Origin: Cricetomys ansorgei
Taxonomy: Eukaryota > Chordata > Mammalia > Rodentia > Nesomyidae
Assembly: GCA_026225945.1 (NCBI GenBank)
Contig: JAMJFZ010000711.1
Coordinates: 1,116,001 to 1,180,000 of the forward strand
DNA: 64,000 nt
Reading direction: 5' to 3'
The notes beneath the pieces are model-generated. The model saw nothing but the letters and a program-made list of their open reading frames with translations. It had not been told where the DNA came from and did no database searches. Positions 44,595 through 57,097 of the stretch are shown here, one piece after another. Numbering within the stretch: position 1 is the stretch's first letter; each line of letters opens with the position of its first letter. The translations under genes and the position numbers were made by a program.

Positions 44595-44735
44595 TGTATC
44601 AATATGAAAATGAAAAGGCCATGAATTTGAAAAAGTATAAGGATGAAATATATGAGAGGGTTTGGAGGGACGAAGGGGAAGGGAGAAATGAAGTAATTAT
44701 ATTATAATCTCAAAAACTAAAAGAAATAATTTTTT
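44595..44735 (+). mobile_element. L1 3' end, plus orientation
   Basis: 'gaaaaggccatgaatttgaa', 'gagggtttggagggacgaag' and 'gtaattatattataatctca' followed by an A-rich tail. Only the last 140 bases of the L1 were inserted. The same text recurs at 61285-61400. Confidence 0.8.
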
Positions 44736-44859
44736 AAAAGTCAAGCAATGATAATGTGAAACTACATTCACTTATCACTTATAATCATAGCCTGGACAAG
44801 GTTGTGTACATCTAGCAAGCAACAACAAAAACATTGTGTTTAAACAGTCTGCGTTTGCA

Positions 44860-45105
44860 TAAACGAGAGGGTGACATTGGATGTCTTCCTTCATCACTCC
44901 TCACCTTATGTTTTTGAGAAAGTATCTCTCACTAAACATGGAAGTAATCAATTCAGCTATACTTGCTACTTAATAAACTTGAGGAATCCAGCTGTCTTCA
45001 TCCAGCTCTACCTGAGGTGCTTGATTACAGACACAGACATGCACCATCACACCTAGCTTTTTATAAGAGTGTTAGTCATCTAAACTCAGGTCCTCATGCA
45101 TCCTC
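44860..45105 (-). mobile_element. B4/RSINE-type SINE, reverse orientation
   Basis: 'ttgagaaagtatctctcact', 'ttgattacagacacagacat', 'gcaccatcacacctagcttt' and 'aactcaggtcctcatgcatc' are the complement of a B4 SINE. Confidence 0.75.
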
Positions 45106-45189
45106 ATCAATATATACATAAAAGCATGTGTACATACTTTTTTATGTGTACATAAAATGTATACATACATTTTAATATCTGCTATTAAA

Positions 45190-45285
45190 GACTAGCAAGC
45201 CCTGTACTGTCTATATTGACTACACTTCTATAATTCACCACAACACCTAGCACACAGAAGATGCTCTGTAAGTGTGTAATGGGCA
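45190..45285 (+). mobile_element. L2 3' end
   Basis: 'ccctgtactgtctatattga', 'cacaacacctagcacacaga' and 'agatgctctgtaagtgtgta' follow the L2 tail. Confidence 0.55.
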
Positions 45286-45539
45286 AGAACTTAGGAATCT
45301 ACATGGTAGACTAGAGAACACAAGCTGAGTAGAAGGAAAATAGGAGCCAAAGGAGATGGAATAATCTGGAACAGCTAGGAAGATCAGAGAGGGACAAGAG
45401 GCCACGGGGGAATTCTTACATAACTCAATAAAAGTGAGGTAATGAGTAAGAATCAAAGCAACTCTGATGAAGAAGATAGAGATAATTGGGTACCCTGCAC
45501 TGTTAGTCTACTGAAGTTACTATATTATATAGTGCTGGA

Positions 45540-45675
45540 AATCTTCATTTATTCTTACTTTATAGGTAAGGAAGTTGCATTAGGAAGATTAATAAGTAAA
45601 CTTGGCCAGAATTCAATCAGAGAGTAGGTGAATGTTAGTGCATTTGAAATCCAAACCCTGAGCTCTTAAATACTC
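45540..45675 (-). mobile_element. MIR SINE, reverse orientation
   Basis: 'ttactttataggtaaggaag', 'ttggccagaattcaatcaga' and 'gaaatccaaaccctgagctc' follow the complement of MIR. Confidence 0.55.
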
Positions 45676-47690
45676 TACCACAATCAAAGTAAAAACAAAG
45701 GCATGAGTAATTTTCATGTAAGACCGTGCTAGCCACACCATGCTTTAGAAGTCCTTAAGAGGCCCCATGTCAGATATACTGATCAAACTCTTTTTTTCTT
45801 TATTCTTTTATAAGACACTATAGAAGTTTGTTAACTCTCTAAAGTTTAAAAACCACAGAGTTTGGGGATGAGTGTAGCAGCGGGTCATTAAGCCTGTAGA
45901 ACTTTTGAAAAGCTGTTGAGCTATTTATAAAATTAAAGTTGCTACGGTGTCCTGTGGCATATCAAAATCACCCAGAGACTTCCTAAACTGTCAGAACACT
46001 AGTGATATGAAAATAATTCCAACACATGGCCAAGCTGAGAACTTATAGCAAGTAACACCTCTCTAATGACATTCTTATCAGATGAGCACAGCAGCTGGCA
46101 TCTCAACTCCAGCAAATGACTGTGGGCCTAACCCTGTTGTCAAAGGCTGCTACTCCCAAATTTAAGCAACCCTCTTTTCCTGTGCTGTTTTTCTGGCCTT
46201 TCTCTTTTCACAAACAGCTCTGAGTTCTCAGGACAAACAATATACCTATTGGCTCTTAAGATTTTCACAGGTCACAGATCCCTAACCTAACACAGTGACT
46301 CTCTTCTTTGCCATAAAACCATCCCTTCTGCTTTGTATAGCCCACATTTATTTTCATTTTATTTCAATGCAAACCTTGTCTTTTGGTTCACATGACATCA
46401 CATCCCCCACAGATCCTTGGAAACAAACTGTACAGAATAAACAGAAGGATTAAAGGGAGGAAACACAGTTCTGCTTGTTCAAGTCAGGTGTTTCTCTTTC
46501 TTTACAAATGCCACTGAAGCAAAGCTTTAACTGAATCCTCTGCTGCGCAGTAATGACCCACAACCCACAAAAGAGTGCTGTGCTCCCTCCCACATGCACT
46601 GCTTTTTCTCAGGCAGCAGATTGTATTCTGGTTGACTGCTGGGCAACAATAGTTGGCTCATGCTGGCATGCTCTCAAAACGCGTCTTGGAGGAGGTTGGG
46701 GAAAAGAGTAAATTGTTGCTTCTAGTTTTCTCTCAATAATACCTTCCCAGAGTTCAGGTTTTACATTTGGGATTCTGTTACCAATCTTGTGTGATCTCTT
46801 TAAAGACGTCCCTTGTCTCTGGGTGTCCTAGCAGCTCTACACAACAGCTTTAGAAAGTTACATGATCCACAGACTTCCTGCATCATCTGGGTTAGCCACA
46901 TCCTCTCTATTCTACCAGCTGCTGGTCCTGTTGCCAGTAACTCTGACTGGGTGTATGATTGGCTCCTTTAGATTTTGCTCTATTCTGAACAGTATTGAAA
47001 CTGGTAATTAGGTAGTGGGCTATGGAAACTGCAAAATGGTTATGCTAAGAATAACATGAAATGGCTCCAGGCTATCTTCTCATTGTAAAAAAAAATGAGT
47101 AAATATGAAAGTCGATTTTACTTCCTCTTTTGTTTCTCAGAGAAAGGCTGGGGAGAGGGACAAAGGGAAAGTGTATAGTAGTGGAGATGACGGCTTGCAG
47201 AAATTAGAGAAAGAAGATACGGAAACGAATGTGATAAAAACAAGAAAACCAATATAGTCTCTAAACAGAAAGGCAAACAAAATTCCTGTTGGTAGCTGAA
47301 GAGCATTACTATAATTTGGGCCCTTGCTTGTACTCAGTTGTTTACAAACCCAATGTTGGGGCAGGAGAGATGGCATGGAGGTTTTAGAACACTCTCTGAT
47401 CTTCTGGATTCAAAGAAAAGAGAAATCACACATTTTCTATACTCAAGTTGTTCACAATCACTTATTATCTATCTATCTAGACAGCTATATAGCTATCATT
47501 TATCACCTATCATCATCATCATCATCATATATTAATATCTATATCTGACTATCTATAGATAAGCATACAAGATCTCTGTAATTATTACAGATGCTACAGT
47601 GGAAATATTTGGCAACCAGTGGGATCCCTGATCCCAATATAATAACCAGTCTGTGAGGAGTGGATGCATCAGGGTGGGGCAATTTTCTTC
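45676..47690. other. Unique sequence, no gene seen
   Basis: About 2 kb with no firm repeat except a short (ATCT)/(ATC)n patch at 47465-47530. Frames at 47118-47548 are chance frames in low-complexity text. Confidence 0.45.
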
Positions 47691-47694
47691 TTTC

Positions 47695-47890
47695 TTTTTA
47701 TTGTTTGGTTGATTTTTCTTTTAGTTTATTGAAAATAGATTCCTTTCTCTTACAATACATCTAGATTACAGTTCACCCTCCCTCTACTCCTTCCACCCTC
47801 TCCCACCTCCCCTCTGCTCAGATCCATGCTTTTTCTGTCTCTCAATAGCAAAGTACAGGCTTCTAGGAGATAACAACCAAGCAGGGAATT
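47695..47890 (-). mobile_element. L1 3' UTR, reverse orientation
   Basis: 'gtttattgaaaatagattcc', 'cttacaatacatctagatta', 'cagatccatgctttttctgt' and 'aggcttctaggagataacaa' are the complement of a muroid L1 3' UTR. Confidence 0.75.
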
Positions 47891-48482
47891 TTCCTTAAAG
47901 TATTGAAAAAGGGAAGAAATTTCCTAGGTAGGTGGGGCTTGGTAGTATCTGCATTATCAAAACCGAGGTGTTCAGACCATCTCTACTGCTTTGCTCTACA
48001 TGAAACTTAGCTGTCAACTGGGGAAATCTTCCAGCATCTGAATAACCTAAGGATGTTTTGCTCTCAGAAGAAATTTCCCCCTAGTACAATCTGCTTTTCT
48101 TAGAAAGCACGAATGGTTTTACATAGCAATCTCCTCCCACATTCTACCCAACACCCTTCACATTTGAAGATGGTGTTATTTATCAAACCCCACTTTCTTC
48201 CTTTCCTACATTCTCTCTGGTTCTCTTCAGAGGTGGTCTGAAAGAGAGCCAGTCCTGTAACTGTACAGCCATGTCTCCTCCTGAACTTCAAACACTGCTC
48301 ATTTTGATCATGATTTTCTTAAACCTTGATGTACTAAGTATCCGAAAAGCCTACTGAAAGGAACAAGTATTATCTAGTTGTGAAACTAAAGAAAGTATTA
48401 TCTAATACTAAAAGAGTATTATCCAGTCATGATACTAAAAATATGTTACCATCTCTGGGCTCATGAATTGTTATTTAAAGAT

Positions 48483-48562
48483 TACATGAAAACTATACAT
48501 TTCATTATTACATGTAAATTACATGTACATTACTATTACATGTAAACTATACATGAAATTAA
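48483..48562. repeat. Palindromic ACATGTAA-rich cluster
   Basis: Contains ACATGTAAATTACATGT (a perfect odd palindrome), a further ACATGTAA, and 'actatacat' blocks at both edges. AT-rich with potential for hairpins. Confidence 0.8.
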
Positions 48563-48854
48563 TTTTTGTTCTGCTCTGGAATAGTTCACAGCCAATCAAA
48601 TATGAAAATATTGCTACAACAATTTAAGTCAAGGCAGTATCTTTAAAGTTAGAGAGTATCCACTCACAAGGTGACTCGATAGGACAGTCTTATTTTGGAT
48701 CCCATTTCCCAGCTCAGTAGTTGGAACACTAGCCCTGTGCTTTGTAGTTGTCCTTAATACTTCATACTTCATCTCCTGGGATATAATAGCAATCATACAG
48801 GGATATCTTCTGAAAAGAAAACTGGAAGTTGCCAGATTGTAAGGTATTATACAT

Positions 48855-48862
48855 TCTCTCTC

Positions 48863-48902
<40 letters not shown>
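48855..48902. repeat. (CT)n microsatellite
   Basis: About 24 CT units with one CC interruption. The antisense Arg-Glu frames here are artefacts. Confidence 0.97.
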
Positions 48903-48907
<5 letters not shown>

Positions 48908-50398
48908 GCCATGAAATTCCTCCTTTATGCTTCACAGACCTCAAAAGATTACATGTATTGCATTGTAATGATGTTGTCACCTGTACCTTTTCTTAGATAT
49001 GGGCTCCTAGATGGTCCCATGGACCCCAGCATGTTCACAGGAGTCTTTTAAAAGGAAAAAAAAAAAAGAGAAATACAGAAATGGATAGAGAAGTATATGA
49101 TCATTAGTGTTGGTAAAATTACTCTATGAACTATGTTTAGTTTGGTATCTGACAAAGCATGCCTCTTCAGACATGTGCTCAATCTTGCAGAGTTTTCAGA
49201 AGGCTTACTATAAGATCAGTTTTCAGCTCCACCCGGGTATATTCAATCCAAACTTACAAATGAACCTGTCAGAGTGACTGCTAATGTGTTCTGAGTAGTG
49301 CACTGAGAGAAAGAGAAAATATGGCCAAACACAGGGCAATTAGGACACACAGAAAAAGATCATGTGATGGTACTCTGAGAAGCCAGCCATCTGTGTGACA
49401 TGTGTGGGGACCTTGGAATAAGCCAAGACTATAGTGAGGCCACCCAGTTATAGTGTTTGGTGACAGGCAGTCGTAGTGAACTAATATGCTTTAAAATAAT
49501 ATTACTTTAAAATAAAAAAGTTTAAAAAAAAAACGAAACTAACCTTTGTCTACTTCAATATCCAGTAAATATTTACTAACTCTTACAAATTTTATTTAAA
49601 ATAATGAAATGAATAAATGAATGGAGTGAGTTACAAGATGCAAATATCTGAAAAATAGATTATAGGTTATAGTTAAAAGAAGTCCATCTCTGTGCTCCTG
49701 GATAAACCTATCTTTGAAAGATCAGAGTTTGATCATTTCTGACTGTGAGAAAGATGACTTATTTTATCCCTTAAACCTTAAGAGCTTATCATTTTCTGTG
49801 AAGAAACTTAAACACTGGGTATAATGATAATAAAAAAGAAGAGACTCTTGCTAGGATTTCATCAGAAATATAGGAAGGAGACAATCCTACCATCAGCAGA
49901 TGACACATGTTTGCACAACCTTGAAAATATGAGTAGAAATGATAAAGTGTTTCAGTGTGCAGTGCAACTATCTTACTGCAACAAGCTAGGTGGTGCTGTA
50001 CTTAAAACTCTCCTCCTTCCTGAGAGAGGGAAAAGAAGGGAGTAAACTCGGCTAATAAAAAATATCTCTCCCCCTCCTCTGTCTCTCTTCCTCCCTTCTC
50101 TGTCTTTCCCTTCTTGCTTGCCTCTCTTTCCCCTTCCCCCTCATACATCAGTACAGCAATTTACATAGTCACCAAGGACCCAGTTTGTTTTGGGTTGAAC
50201 TTTTAACAGCTGCTTTGAGAAGGAAAGAAGAGACACAATGAAAAATGGTTCTTAAAATATCAACTTGGAAATGACCATCTGTCACTTACATTCAGATTCC
50301 CTGAGGAAAAGCATGAGTATGCTGTCATTCTTAACAGCAAATACGATGGGAGTACAATTTTTCTGGGACATAAAAACAAATGTGAAATACTTCTAGAC

Positions 50399-50892
50399 TG
50401 TAGTAAGAGGTCCCTTCTGGATGTGCTAGCTTGAAATACAAGGCACCCCACTTTTTCTCTCTGGCCTTAATGGACAGAGCTTGGACTAAGGTCAGATAGC
50501 CCTAAGCTGCTCAGTTCTGGAAAACTGCCTGCTTCAACTAACACATTCTTATTGCTTCCTCATTTCACGTTTCCACCCTTTTAGATTACACAGGAAGCCC
50601 TAGAGAAAATCTCACAAATCCATGCACTTCCTTATCGCTCCATCTGGGACATCCTAACACTATACTGGTTAGACCAGTCCACCTGCTAAGATAGAATTAC
50701 CACAGATACCTGCTTACGCATTCCCCGCTTTTCTCCCCACCTCAAATTGTATAAATTCTGGTACTATGTGTTTAATAAAACGAAGGCTTGATCGGGAAAT
50801 TGTCTTCCCTTTCATTTCTCACACTTCCTTGTTTCCCTAATCCTTGCTCCCTCTCCTGGGGCTTTTGTTGCAGAACCCCACAGACAGGGACA
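50399..50892 (+). mobile_element. Solo LTR of 494 bp, ERVK-type
   Basis: Starts TGTAGTAAGAGG and ends CAGACAGGGACA, with a perfect 6-bp target duplication CTAGAC at 50393-50398 and 50893-50898. Promoter elements are in order: TATAAATT at 50750-50757, AATAAA at 50774-50779, then a pyrimidine-rich U5. No internal sequence is present. The antisense frame at 50260-50451 overlaps its start and is not a gene. Confidence 0.95.
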
Positions 50893-50899
50893 CTAGACA

Positions 50900-51820
50900 A
50901 GAAAGATAAGGCCTGAGTTTGAATCCCCAACACTCACTAAAAAATTCCAGGGAGTGGAAGAAGAATGGGAATGTTCCAGAGACTTGTAAAAACTAGCTAG
51001 CCAAAAATCCAGAAAGCTATAGATGCAGGGATAGATGCTGTTTCAGGGACAAGACAAAGAATGACAAAGCAGCAAGCTCAATGATCAACTTTAACTTCTA
51101 CATACATGCATGTATGTGAAAGAACATGTATGCATCTTGCACACACACATTTACAATCTGAAGGTGTGTGGGAGTAAATATGATCGAGAAATCTCAGCTT
51201 ATTAAATCTGAGAAATGATGCTTAAAGTTTTAAATTGTAAAGTTTACAAGGGAAAAGAAGAAGAGGAGGGAAGAAGAAAAGGAAAAGAATAAAAAGAAAG
51301 AGTCAGCCTCTTATTTGAACACTAAGAAGAAAATTTATAAAATGTTCCATTTGAAGAGCATGCACAGAGACTGAAAATTGTGTCAGGAAGTCTAAATTAA
51401 TGCATGGAGCCGCCTTTAACCCAATTCAAAATAAAAAGAATTGAAGATAACTCAGAATTCCTAATCACTAAGTCTCTCAGTTGTTTTGAGTTATTACATT
51501 GATTAGTTTTGTTTGTTAGGCTGGTTAAACTTTGAAAGGAAATATAATCTTGACACTAATACATGGATACCCATTGTCATGATTCAATGTTTATAGCAGA
51601 ACAGAGCACCCACAGAAGTGCATGTAATGTGTCTTGAAGTTTAAATTTTCTGTCAGACTGTGTTTTCACCTGCTCAACCTGTAAAAAAAGGATAGTTTTG
51701 CAACATAAAATGTGTCTGTGATAAATAAAACAGCTTCAACACCATTTAGCATGGAAATTTCTGTGAATATCTATCGAGTGCTTTCCTTCTACCTGACACT
51801 CTATTTATTATTTATCTATT
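50900..51820. other. Unique sequence; purine-rich tract at 51249-51302
   Basis: No gene or repeat recognised apart from an A/G-only run of about 50 bases. Confidence 0.45.
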
Positions 51821-51821
51821 T

Positions 51822-52160
51822 ATTTCTATTTTCCATGTTTGTAGTGTGCATGAGTGTGGGCACATATGCACACATGTATTCATGCATGTGGAGGCCTTTG
51901 TTTGATATCTGGAATCATCTTTGATTGCTATTATAGCTTCTTCAATAAAGCAGGGCTCTCAACCAAACCCAGAGTTTACTGATATGGATGGTCTTAGTAG
52001 CCAGCTTTCTCTTGGGATTCTCTGTCCATACTTTATAAAGCTGCAATGATGGTGCACTAGCCAGCATTTCTGGGGATCTCTAAGGATCTGGATGCTTGTT
52101 CTGACAGTTGCACCGTAAGTGCTCTAAACTGCTGAGCCATTTTCCTATCCTCACTGCTTG
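51822..52160 (-). mobile_element. B4-type SINE, reverse orientation
   Basis: 'gtgtgcatgagtgtgggcac', 'catgcatgtggaggcctttg', 'cagggctctcaaccaaaccc', 'agagtttactgatatggatg' and 'taaactgctgagccattttc' trace the complement of the ID-B1 fusion SINE, close to full length. Confidence 0.75.
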
Positions 52161-52485
52161 GTGCTTTCTATAAAGTATTATGCATATGCATCTCCTCTCC
52201 AGAGCAGTAATGTTCCTGGAGGCTCTCAGAGCCAAAATTTATTGACATGTGACCTAAAACTACCCTTCCTGGCCTGGAAGGGTTTTGGTGTATTTATCTC
52301 TCATTTGTGACTAATCACAAGCACAGCTTCAAACAAACTTTCAATTTTTTTATGTAAGTAAACAATAAGGAAAAATGATAAAAGCATGATGTTATCTTGC
52401 CCTTTTGTACTATGAATCAAATCTTGTCCATGAGCTATGAGCTTGGGAAGACTCATTTCCCATCCTCACCCCTCTTTTTAAAATT
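52161..52485. other. Unique sequence
   Basis: Nothing recognised. Confidence 0.4.
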
Positions 52486-52489
52486 TTTT

Positions 52490-53090
52490 AATTATTTTTT
52501 CTCTCATATAATACATCCAAACCCCTTCCTCCTCTCCCTCCACTCCTCCTAGCTCTCCCCATCTTCCCTCTCCCCTGGATCCACTTCCTTTCCCCTCAGA
52601 ACAGAGCAGGCCTTCCATGGTTACCACTCAAACAGGGCATATCAAGATGGAACAAGGCCACCTCAAGTCCTTATATCAAGGCTGGACAAGGATCCCCAGC
52701 AGGAGTAAAAGGTTCCCAAGGGCAGGTAAAAGGGTCAGAGACACCCACACACACTCCAATGTTCAGAAGTTCTACAATAACAGCAACTCAGGTAACAATA
52801 AGATATATGTAGGGGACCCTGCAGGCTCTGTGTCTGCTGCTTCTGTCTCTGGGAGCCCCTAAGAGACCTGGTCAGTTTACTCTGGGGGCTTGTTCTGGTA
52901 TCCTTGACCTTTCTGGTCCCCCAAATCCCTCCTCCTGATCTTCCTCGAGGGGTTCTCTGAGCTCCACCCAATATTTGGCCCTGGGCCTCAGAATCTGCTC
53001 CCCTCAGCTGCCAAGGAGCCTCTCTGATGAATTGGGTTAGGCACCGATCTAAGAACATAGTAAAATATCATCAGGAATTGTCTTCAGGCT
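52490..53090 (-). mobile_element. Lx-like L1 3' UTR, reverse orientation
   Basis: 'ctctcatataatacatccaa', 'ctcagaacagagcaggcctt', 'ggctggacaaggatccccag', 'gttcccaagggcaggtaaaa', 'aaatccctcctcctgatctt' and 'ggcaccgatctaagaacata'. Same subfamily as 39961-41000. The frames at 52617-53058 are shadows. Confidence 0.88.
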
Positions 53091-55136
53091 ATCCAGTCTT
53101 TGGTTCCTAGCCAGCTCTGTAATGTCAGGCACAGGCTTCCTCCCTTCCATATTCATTTCCTTACAGAGGAAAAGTAAATAAACCTTTGAAGGAAAGGGAG
53201 GGGAATCCCCAATGAAAGACAAGCTTAGAAACACAGAGAATGATGATTTGGTCTCTGTGACCAGGTTTGATCAAATAGTCCTTGCTTTTTTGCATTCAGT
53301 CTCAGGCACAGAGAGGCCTAACCCTGCGTTGTACTCCGAATAAAAAGAGACATTGAGCAAATAGTTGAAAAGACCATTTCATTATACTATGTTATCTATT
53401 TCCTGAGATTCTAAACTGACATCATTTTATAGTGTAAAAAGAACAAATTAGTATGTTGATTCATATGGCAAAGGATTGACCGGGAATCTCCAAAGTGATT
53501 TGTATTGGTTCCATTTCACAGGTGAAGAAACTTAGGCTCTAATTGACAAGCCATTGGCGCACTTCCATTTTCCCTATTCACTGCCACTCTCGGAACCCTA
53601 ACCCCTTTGGTCTTTCTTTGTATCTACTTTAAATGCCTTTCCTTTTCTTCATGCTGCCAGAACTTTACAATCCAGGACCAGGGAAGTCTCACATTGGCTG
53701 TATTTTCTGTTCTCAAGAAACCCCAGCAGGCACACTTCTCAGCCTTTCCCACACCCTTTATTTGTTTCCCAGGAGGTTCAGCTGGAACTTCTCTTGTTTT
53801 TTGTATCAGAACTTATATTTTTTTAAAACAATATTTGAGACAGTGATTAATTTCAGTGAGACAAGGAATTTCAAAAATGTTGATGCTCAAGAATTTCAGC
53901 AAAAGCACGAATGAAGACTTTGCCTATGCTTAAAATCACATAATCACACTGTAGGCTTCACAGACAGATGGTTCTGTCTCTGAAGCTTCCATTTCATACA
54001 CTAGAAACCAATTACACAGAAATTGTCTTCTTTTAGAAGAAGCCAAGAAATTTAAATCCAAGAGTACCCAGAAAAACATGGGTACTAAGAAGAGATTCTC
54101 CTGTGTTTAATCCAACTATGGTGTTATTCAAAAGAGACAATCCACAATCATTCTTTCTCTCACCAGTTCAGGGATGATCATGGAGTTCTGTGCCTTTTCT
54201 GTTTCTCTCACTGCAGATCTCTAAGTGAAAACAGATGTTTCCACTCAGTACTCCTCTTCTTGCTCTCCACATGGCTGGATTCCCTTCATGTTGGAGTTAG
54301 AAGTCTAACAGTTGGTGTGTGGTAACATTTTGATACAAGACTCACCTATGACTGATAAGAACTTGTTGGATACAAATAAAACAGCTGGAGAAATGCTTTG
54401 TCAAGATATTAAATACTTCTGAGAATTTTTGCTATGATTCAGTTTAGAAAAGACAAGAGAACAGAGGAGCAACTTTCCAGAAAGTTCTCATCCTGCCTTG
54501 CTTTCCCATGACTATTTGGCACACCAGTGAGCACTTAAGTTGAATTTCCCTGTTGCTACTTGCTCTTGTCTCTTTTATTCCCCAGAGTGTTGCAATTGCT
54601 TACCCAAAACCAGTCACCCACTTAAGCAAATACTAATGGAATTTCCATGAAATATATTTCAAAATGACATCTGAGTTTGATCACTGACTTTGAAGCGACT
54701 GTAAATTAACTAATGTATGCAAAAACTAATTAACCACTTTCAGTGCTGTCACCTTTCTACTCCAGTTTGTTGAACTAGATTATATGTAAAAAGTGCCTCT
54801 CTTCTGAGAGCTTTAGACACTCAGTAGTTTCTGCATATGTAGATTGTGTATTCACAGATAAAACAAAACACAGATCAAATATACATTAAAAATGTACTGC
54901 ACCAATGCTGAAGATTAAAGAAATTTTTCATTTTATTATTTCTTAAATAATGCATTATAATAACTGTTTACATAGCAGTTATATGGATATACATTACTTG
55001 CTAATCCTATTTCATTTTTTGTAAGGAAATTGAACATCCATAGATTTTTGGCATAGGCAGGAGTCCAGTCTCCCACAGACATCCAGGGCCAACTGTATAT
55101 CTAAGGAGTTAAGTCTTATAGGTGAGTTTAGAAAAT
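53091..55136. other. Mostly unique sequence, no gene seen
   Basis: A weak MIR-like piece (complement) lies at 53505-53560. Two overlapping frames at 53607-53914 (79 and 93 codons) have no domain and no exon-like boundary. Confidence 0.45.
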
Positions 55137-55145
55137 GGAAATCAT

Positions 55146-55316
55146 AGCCAGACAGTGGTGGCACATGCCTTTAATCCCAGAATTTGGGATGCAGAAGCAG
55201 GTAGATCTCTGTGATTTCAAGGCCAGCCTGGTCTACAGAGTGAGTTCAAGGACAGCCAGAGTTAGTTACAATAGAGAAATCCTGTCTTAAAAAACCAAAA
55301 AAAAAAAAAAAAAAAA
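55146..55316 (+). mobile_element. B1 SINE with intact A tail
   Basis: 'gtggtggcacatgcctttaa', 'gatttcaaggccagcctggt', 'ctacagagtgagttcaagga' and a 20-base A tail. Perfect 9-bp target duplication GGAAATCAT at 55137-55145 and 55317-55325. Confidence 0.97.
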
Positions 55317-55325
55317 GGAAATCAT

Positions 55326-55849
55326 TTGGAAGTGGAAAGATTTCCCCCCTTCAGTAAATACATGGGTTCTAGGCAGAGTGCTGACTCTTAGTGCAATAAT
55401 TCCCCACAGTACTCATTATGAGGGACAGTAAGATAGCTACTACATGTATACAGAAGAAACAGAAAACTTCGGGTTTTCACAATATCATAGAAGAGAAGTG
55501 AAATAATTTGCATACTGGTGAATCCAGGAAACAGACTTATTTCCAACTGATGTTAATAACAATCCTAAGACAGGAGAAGGAAGTGACCTGGGACTTCATG
55601 ATGCTGATAATATATTACTCCAGGTAGGCACGCATGCTAGCTAGTGTAGTTGAGCATAGTTCCATGCATGCATTTCTGCATTGCATATGTGTTTCTATTT
55701 GTATATTATTTTAATAAAAATGCACATGAAACTACCAGAGACAGATTCCATAGATGTAACCCTAAATATTCAGCATCATTTCCAAACATGATTCAAGAAT
55801 CACTGGCCATTTGACCAGTCCAGTTTAAATATGTTTTTGGGCAAAGAGG

Positions 55850-55903
<54 letters not shown>

Positions 55904-56235
55904 TTCTTGGAAATGTGTTATACATGTGCCAGGCATTGATCAAATGGTCACAGTGCAAGAGAAATTGCTTAGCCACCACAGATCTGAAACTGGGTCTCAG
56001 TGCTACTTATGCAGTGCATTTAGAGGCAAGATTCAAGGAGCTTGAGGACAGGTGAGGGAAGAAAGAATATGAAGAAATTTCAATGAAATGTGACCTTTCT
56101 GCTTAGCTACTAGACCACACCACTGGTTACCGTCTTGTGTCACCTAGAGGACCAGCATATAGCCATATTTCCCAACCAATACTGCACCCCTTCTATCTCA
56201 ATTTCTTCTTTCTGAATTCCAAGATCTCAGATAAA
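55326..56235. other. Unique sequence with an (AC)n tract
   Basis: An (AC)25 microsatellite spans 55851-55900. No gene recognised. The frame 55831-56055 begins within the repeat. Confidence 0.5.
55851..55900. repeat. (AC)25 microsatellite
   Basis: Fifty uninterrupted bases of AC. Confidence 0.98.
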
Positions 56236-56239
56236 AGAC

Positions 56240-56325
56240 AAATATGTGGATAGTGGCACAGCATTTGCCTTCGATGCACAGAGCTCTGGATTAAATACTC
56301 AGCACTGGGGGAAAAAATACACACA
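56240..56325 (+). mobile_element. ID SINE
   Basis: 'gtggcacagcatttgccttc', 'gatgcacagagctctggatt' and 'aaatactcagcactgggggg' (with an A-rich tail) match the alanine-tRNA/BC1-derived ID SINE. Confidence 0.7.
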
Positions 56326-56584
56326 CAGGTCAGTACTAAGCTCTTTGAGAAATCTTCGAGATCAAATAGCCATTGTGTGGTCAACAAAATCTATAGACTA
56401 AGCTGAACTGACCACATCAATTAAAGGAAGCATCTCATCGATTATCATTGTCTTTAAATTTTATTACAGCAGCTGTAAAAAGGCAAAGAATCCCTCACTC
56501 ATCATTTACATAGCCCAAGTCAGCACTAACATCCTCATAAAAGTGGGATAAAGATAAAGAATTGCACCAGCTTTTGTTCCCTGT

Positions 56585-56670
56585 GTTTCTCTTGGTGTTA
56601 AGATTGAACCCAGGGCTTTACTCCAGGAAACACATTTCCTACCATTCAGCACTTTGTCACAATAATTCCA
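56585..56670 (-). mobile_element. ID-like SINE, reverse orientation
   Basis: 'ttaagattgaacccagggct' and 'ttcctaccattcagcac' are the complement of the ID head. It lies about 260 bp from a plus-oriented ID element. Confidence 0.55.
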
Positions 56671-57095
56671 GACATCTGTCCCCTACCCTATTTTTGAATT
56701 CCAGTGTTTTTAAGAGACTAAATATATGAACCAAAAAAAAACAAAAAAGAATTAATTGAATCTACTAGAAATAACCTACTATACCATGTACTATTTGGAA
56801 TAAATCTCATGATTTTCATCCAGTATACTTGCTTAATTGGTGAGAACATAGTTATTCAGAAAAGCCATGTGGCCAGGGGCAAGCCAGCTCTAGACCTTTC
56901 TACAGTAGCTTTATATTACGGCTAACTTCCCATTCCCATCACTTATAGCTTTGATACTTCCTCACCAAAAATATTCTCTGGAAACTTTTGTCTACTTTTC
57001 TTTTCTGTAGTCATATAATTTAGTTTTTGGATTAAATGTTTTCAAACTTGCCTAAATTCTCACAATCCTTTTCCTGTTTAAGATTAAAAAGTAAA
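56671..57095. other. Unique sequence
   Basis: No gene or repeat recognised. Confidence 0.4.
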
Positions 57096-57097
57096 AC

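Larger units (their letters stand above)
47891..50392. other. Unique sequence, no gene seen
   Basis: About 2.5 kb holding only local repeats: triplicated 'agtattatc' units (48366-48440), an ACATGTAA-rich cluster (48483-48562), a (CT)n tract (48855-48902), and a duplicated 'ctttaaaataa' at 49490-49518. No gene is supported. Confidence 0.5.

Noticed and set aside
48629..48980. Arg-Glu repeat frames
   Set aside because: They are translations of the (CT)n microsatellite on the reverse strand.
53582..53605. Possible second telomere-like tract ('ccctaacccc')
   Set aside because: Only one and a half units; chance.
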